Assembly (NCBI GenBank): GCA_026932145.1
Contig: JAIXKT010000044.1
Coordinates: forward strand, 1 to 64,000
Length of the DNA: 64,000 nucleotides
Source: Bacteroidia bacterium
GTDB lineage: Bacteria > Bacteroidota > Bacteroidia > J057 > JAIXKT01
Reading direction: 5' to 3'
The first letter of the stretch is position 1. Each line of letters starts with the position of its first letter. The notes beneath the pieces are model-generated. The model was not told the DNA's origin. It did not search any database and saw nothing but the letters and a program-made list of their open reading frames with translations. A program made the translations under genes and the position numbers. Shown one piece after another: positions 62,702-64,000 of the stretch.

Positions 62702-63802
62702 ATGAGCAGATTTGAACGCCAAGTTATTTTACCCGGCTTTGGAACAGCAGCACAAAATAGGCTGAAAAAATCAAAGATATTAGTAGTAGGAGCCGGCGGC
62801 TTAGGTGCTCCGCTTTTGTTATACTTAGCAGCAGCCGGTATTGGAGAAATAACCATAATAGACGGAGACACGGTTTCAGAATCCAACTTAAACCGCCAAA
62901 TATTGTATGGATACCCGGAAATAGGAAAATCCAAAGCAACATCTACAGCAGCCTATCTTCAACAAAAATATCCAGACATCGGTATTAAAGCTATAGAAGC
63001 ATTTATCACAACCCAAAATGCGGTTTCAATCCTCTCTGACCATGATTTGGTCATTGACGGAACAGACAATTTCTCAACACGTTATCTACTAAGCGACGGT
63101 TGTTATTTATTGCAGAAGCCGTTAGTTTCAGGTTCGATTTATAAATTTGAGGGACAAGTAATCGTTTTAGATGCTCAAAAATCCCAAACTCGCCCCTTAA
63201 CATATCGAGATTTGTATCCCCGCCCGCCGGCTCCCGAAGAAGTTCCCAATTGCAGCGAAATAGGTGTCTTGGGAGTATTACCCGGAATTATCGGAACAAT
63301 AATGGCCTCCGAAGCTATCAAGTTAATATCGAATTATGCTCCGGCAATAGCAAATAAAGTACTGTTTTACAACCTATTACAAAATAGTTTTTACGAAACA
63401 AGCATATTAGAGAACCCCGAAGCATTAGCGGATGCACCACAAACAATCAAAGATTTTGAGCAAATGAATTATGCAACCCTTTGCGGGCTATCCCGCACCA
63501 TTTCTTGGCATGAAGTGCTGCAAACAATCACTCAAAAGACAAAAAATATTTTGATAGTAGATGTTAGAAATTCTGATGAACTCCCTAAACCCCACAAAAT
63601 CAACTACCTAAATATTCCACTAACGGAATTAGAATGCCGAAAAGAAGAAGTTTCGGCAGCAGAAACGATCTATGTATTTTGTCAGGCCGGAGTTAGAAGC
63701 CAAAAAGCGGCTCAATTTCTTGAAAGAACTTATCCTAACAAAAAAGTTTTTTCTATTGAAGGCGGAATCAATCAATTACAATCAACTTTGCACGTTTTTT
63801 AA
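62702..63802 (+). CDS. moeB: MoeB/ThiF-type adenylyltransferase fused to a rhodanese domain
   Basis: From the ATG at 62702 the protein is 366 residues. The E1-like domain has V-G-A-G-G-L-G-A-P, then D-x-V-x-x-S-N-L-N-R-Q and D-G-T-D-N-F. A C-terminal rhodanese domain (about 270-366) has the active Cys in F-C-Q-A-G-V-R-S. It should adenylate MoaD and load sulfur on it, much like eukaryotic MOCS3. The typical zinc Cys pairs of MoeB are not evident. A ThiS-directed role is possible but the neighbours favour MoaD. Confidence 0.9.
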   Translation: MSRFERQVILPGFGTAAQNRLKKSKILVVGAGGLGAPLLLYLAAAGIGEITIIDGDTVSESNLNRQILYGYPEIGKSKATSTAAYLQQKYPDIGIKAIEAFITTQNAVSILSDHDLVIDGTDNFSTRYLLSDGCYLLQKPLVSGSIYKFEGQVIVLDAQKSQTRPLTYRDLYPRPPAPEEVPNCSEIGVLGVLPGIIGTIMASEAIKLISNYAPAIANKVLFYNLLQNSFYETSILENPEALADAPQTIKDFEQMNYATLCGLSRTISWHEVLQTITQKTKNILIVDVRNSDELPKPHKINYLNIPLTELECRKEEVSAAETIYVFCQAGVRSQKAAQFLERTYPNKKVFSIEGGINQLQSTLHVF

Positions 63803-63809
63803 TTAATTT

Positions 63810-64000
63810 ATGGAAAAAAAACCTAAGAATATATTTGTTGCAGGGGCAATTTCTTCGGAGAAAATAGCCACCTCAATCCAAAACCATTCAACCAAGCTAA
63901 GTATTGGTGGACATAGCATTTTTTTAGGTCAAGTTCGAGCAGATACTATTGATAATCAGGAAGTTCAATCCATTCATTATTCTGCCTATGAGCCAATGGC
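63810..64000 (+). CDS. moaE: Molybdopterin synthase catalytic subunit MoaE (truncated by window end)
   Basis: The first 63 codons are present. I-F-L-G-Q-V-R-A-D and H-Y-S-A-Y-E-P-M-A are hallmark MoaE segments (usually G-x-V-R and Y-E-A-Y-xx-M-A). It forms the MoaD/MoaE synthase. The gene continues beyond position 64000, so a fusion to MoaC or other parts cannot be excluded. Confidence 0.93.
   Translation, partial: MEKKPKNIFVAGAISSEKIATSIQNHSTKLSIGGHSIFLGQVRADTIDNQEVQSIHYSAYEPM

Overview
The window looks like a chromosome segment of an uncultured member of the Bacteroidota. The evidence is a secreted protein with a type IX secretion C-terminal sorting domain, DUF3127-type and DUF4293-like proteins, Bacteroidota-style -7 boxes (TAnnTTTG) upstream of many genes, few clear Shine-Dalgarno sites, and Gram-negative envelope genes (kdsA, a heptosyltransferase-like GT9, lepB, ftsW, an MltD-like transglycosylase). 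The order and family cannot be fixed from the sequence alone.

Layout. Positions 1-15.4 kb carry housekeeping and envelope genes: an unknown coiled-coil/InlB-like protein, an orphan ModA-like lipoprotein, anmK, a Fur regulator, a STAS protein, purA, obg, a thioredoxin-like protein, tatC, a lipoprotein next to a bestrophin-like channel, mutS, two PGxGxxYAG membrane proteins and ychF. Positions 15.8-21.0 kb hold one giant type IX cargo gene broken by a single in-frame TGA. Positions 21.2-33.1 kb hold kdsA, an enoyl-CoA hydratase, fabD, an odd flavoprotein disulfide-reductase relative, lepB, a WD40 protein, tatA, gatA, mltD, a flippase and an atpZ-like gene. Positions 33.4-36.6 kb hold a marR-emrA-emrB efflux operon. 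Positions 36.8-44.8 kb hold fabI, tRNA-Arg(CCU), hisS, tsaD, queG, a GT9 gene, ftsW and an aspartate kinase. Positions 44.8-51.3 kb hold a CASTOR/POLLUX-like channel with an unusual selectivity filter, a DUF3127 protein, a papain-like lipoprotein, a very acidic small protein and recF.

The accessory highlight is 51.7-64.0 kb, a same-strand run of at least thirteen genes. It encodes a Tat-exported, periplasmic, type II DMSO-reductase-family molybdoenzyme: a 1160-aa catalytic subunit, a four-cluster Fe-S subunit, a monohaem cytochrome c, a cytochrome c fused to an ethylbenzene-dehydrogenase-type haem-b domain, and a TorD/NarJ-like chaperone. A dedicated TatA and most of a molybdenum-cofactor pathway follow (moaA, moeA, mobA, moaD, a MoeB/ThiF-rhodanese fusion, moaE), with a TSUP permease inserted. 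Length, export signal, gamma type and several motifs point to the nitrite oxidoreductase (NXR)/periplasmic nitrate reductase branch rather than membrane NarGHI. The direction of catalysis cannot be read from the sequence. A CRP/FNR-type palindrome lies 86 bp upstream of the first gene.

A second non-genic theme is a family of about five intergenic, MITE-like elements of roughly 110-270 bp. Their ends resemble TTGTGGTTCAGAAAGTAT in inverted orientation, and one copy lies directly upstream of the molybdoenzyme operon.
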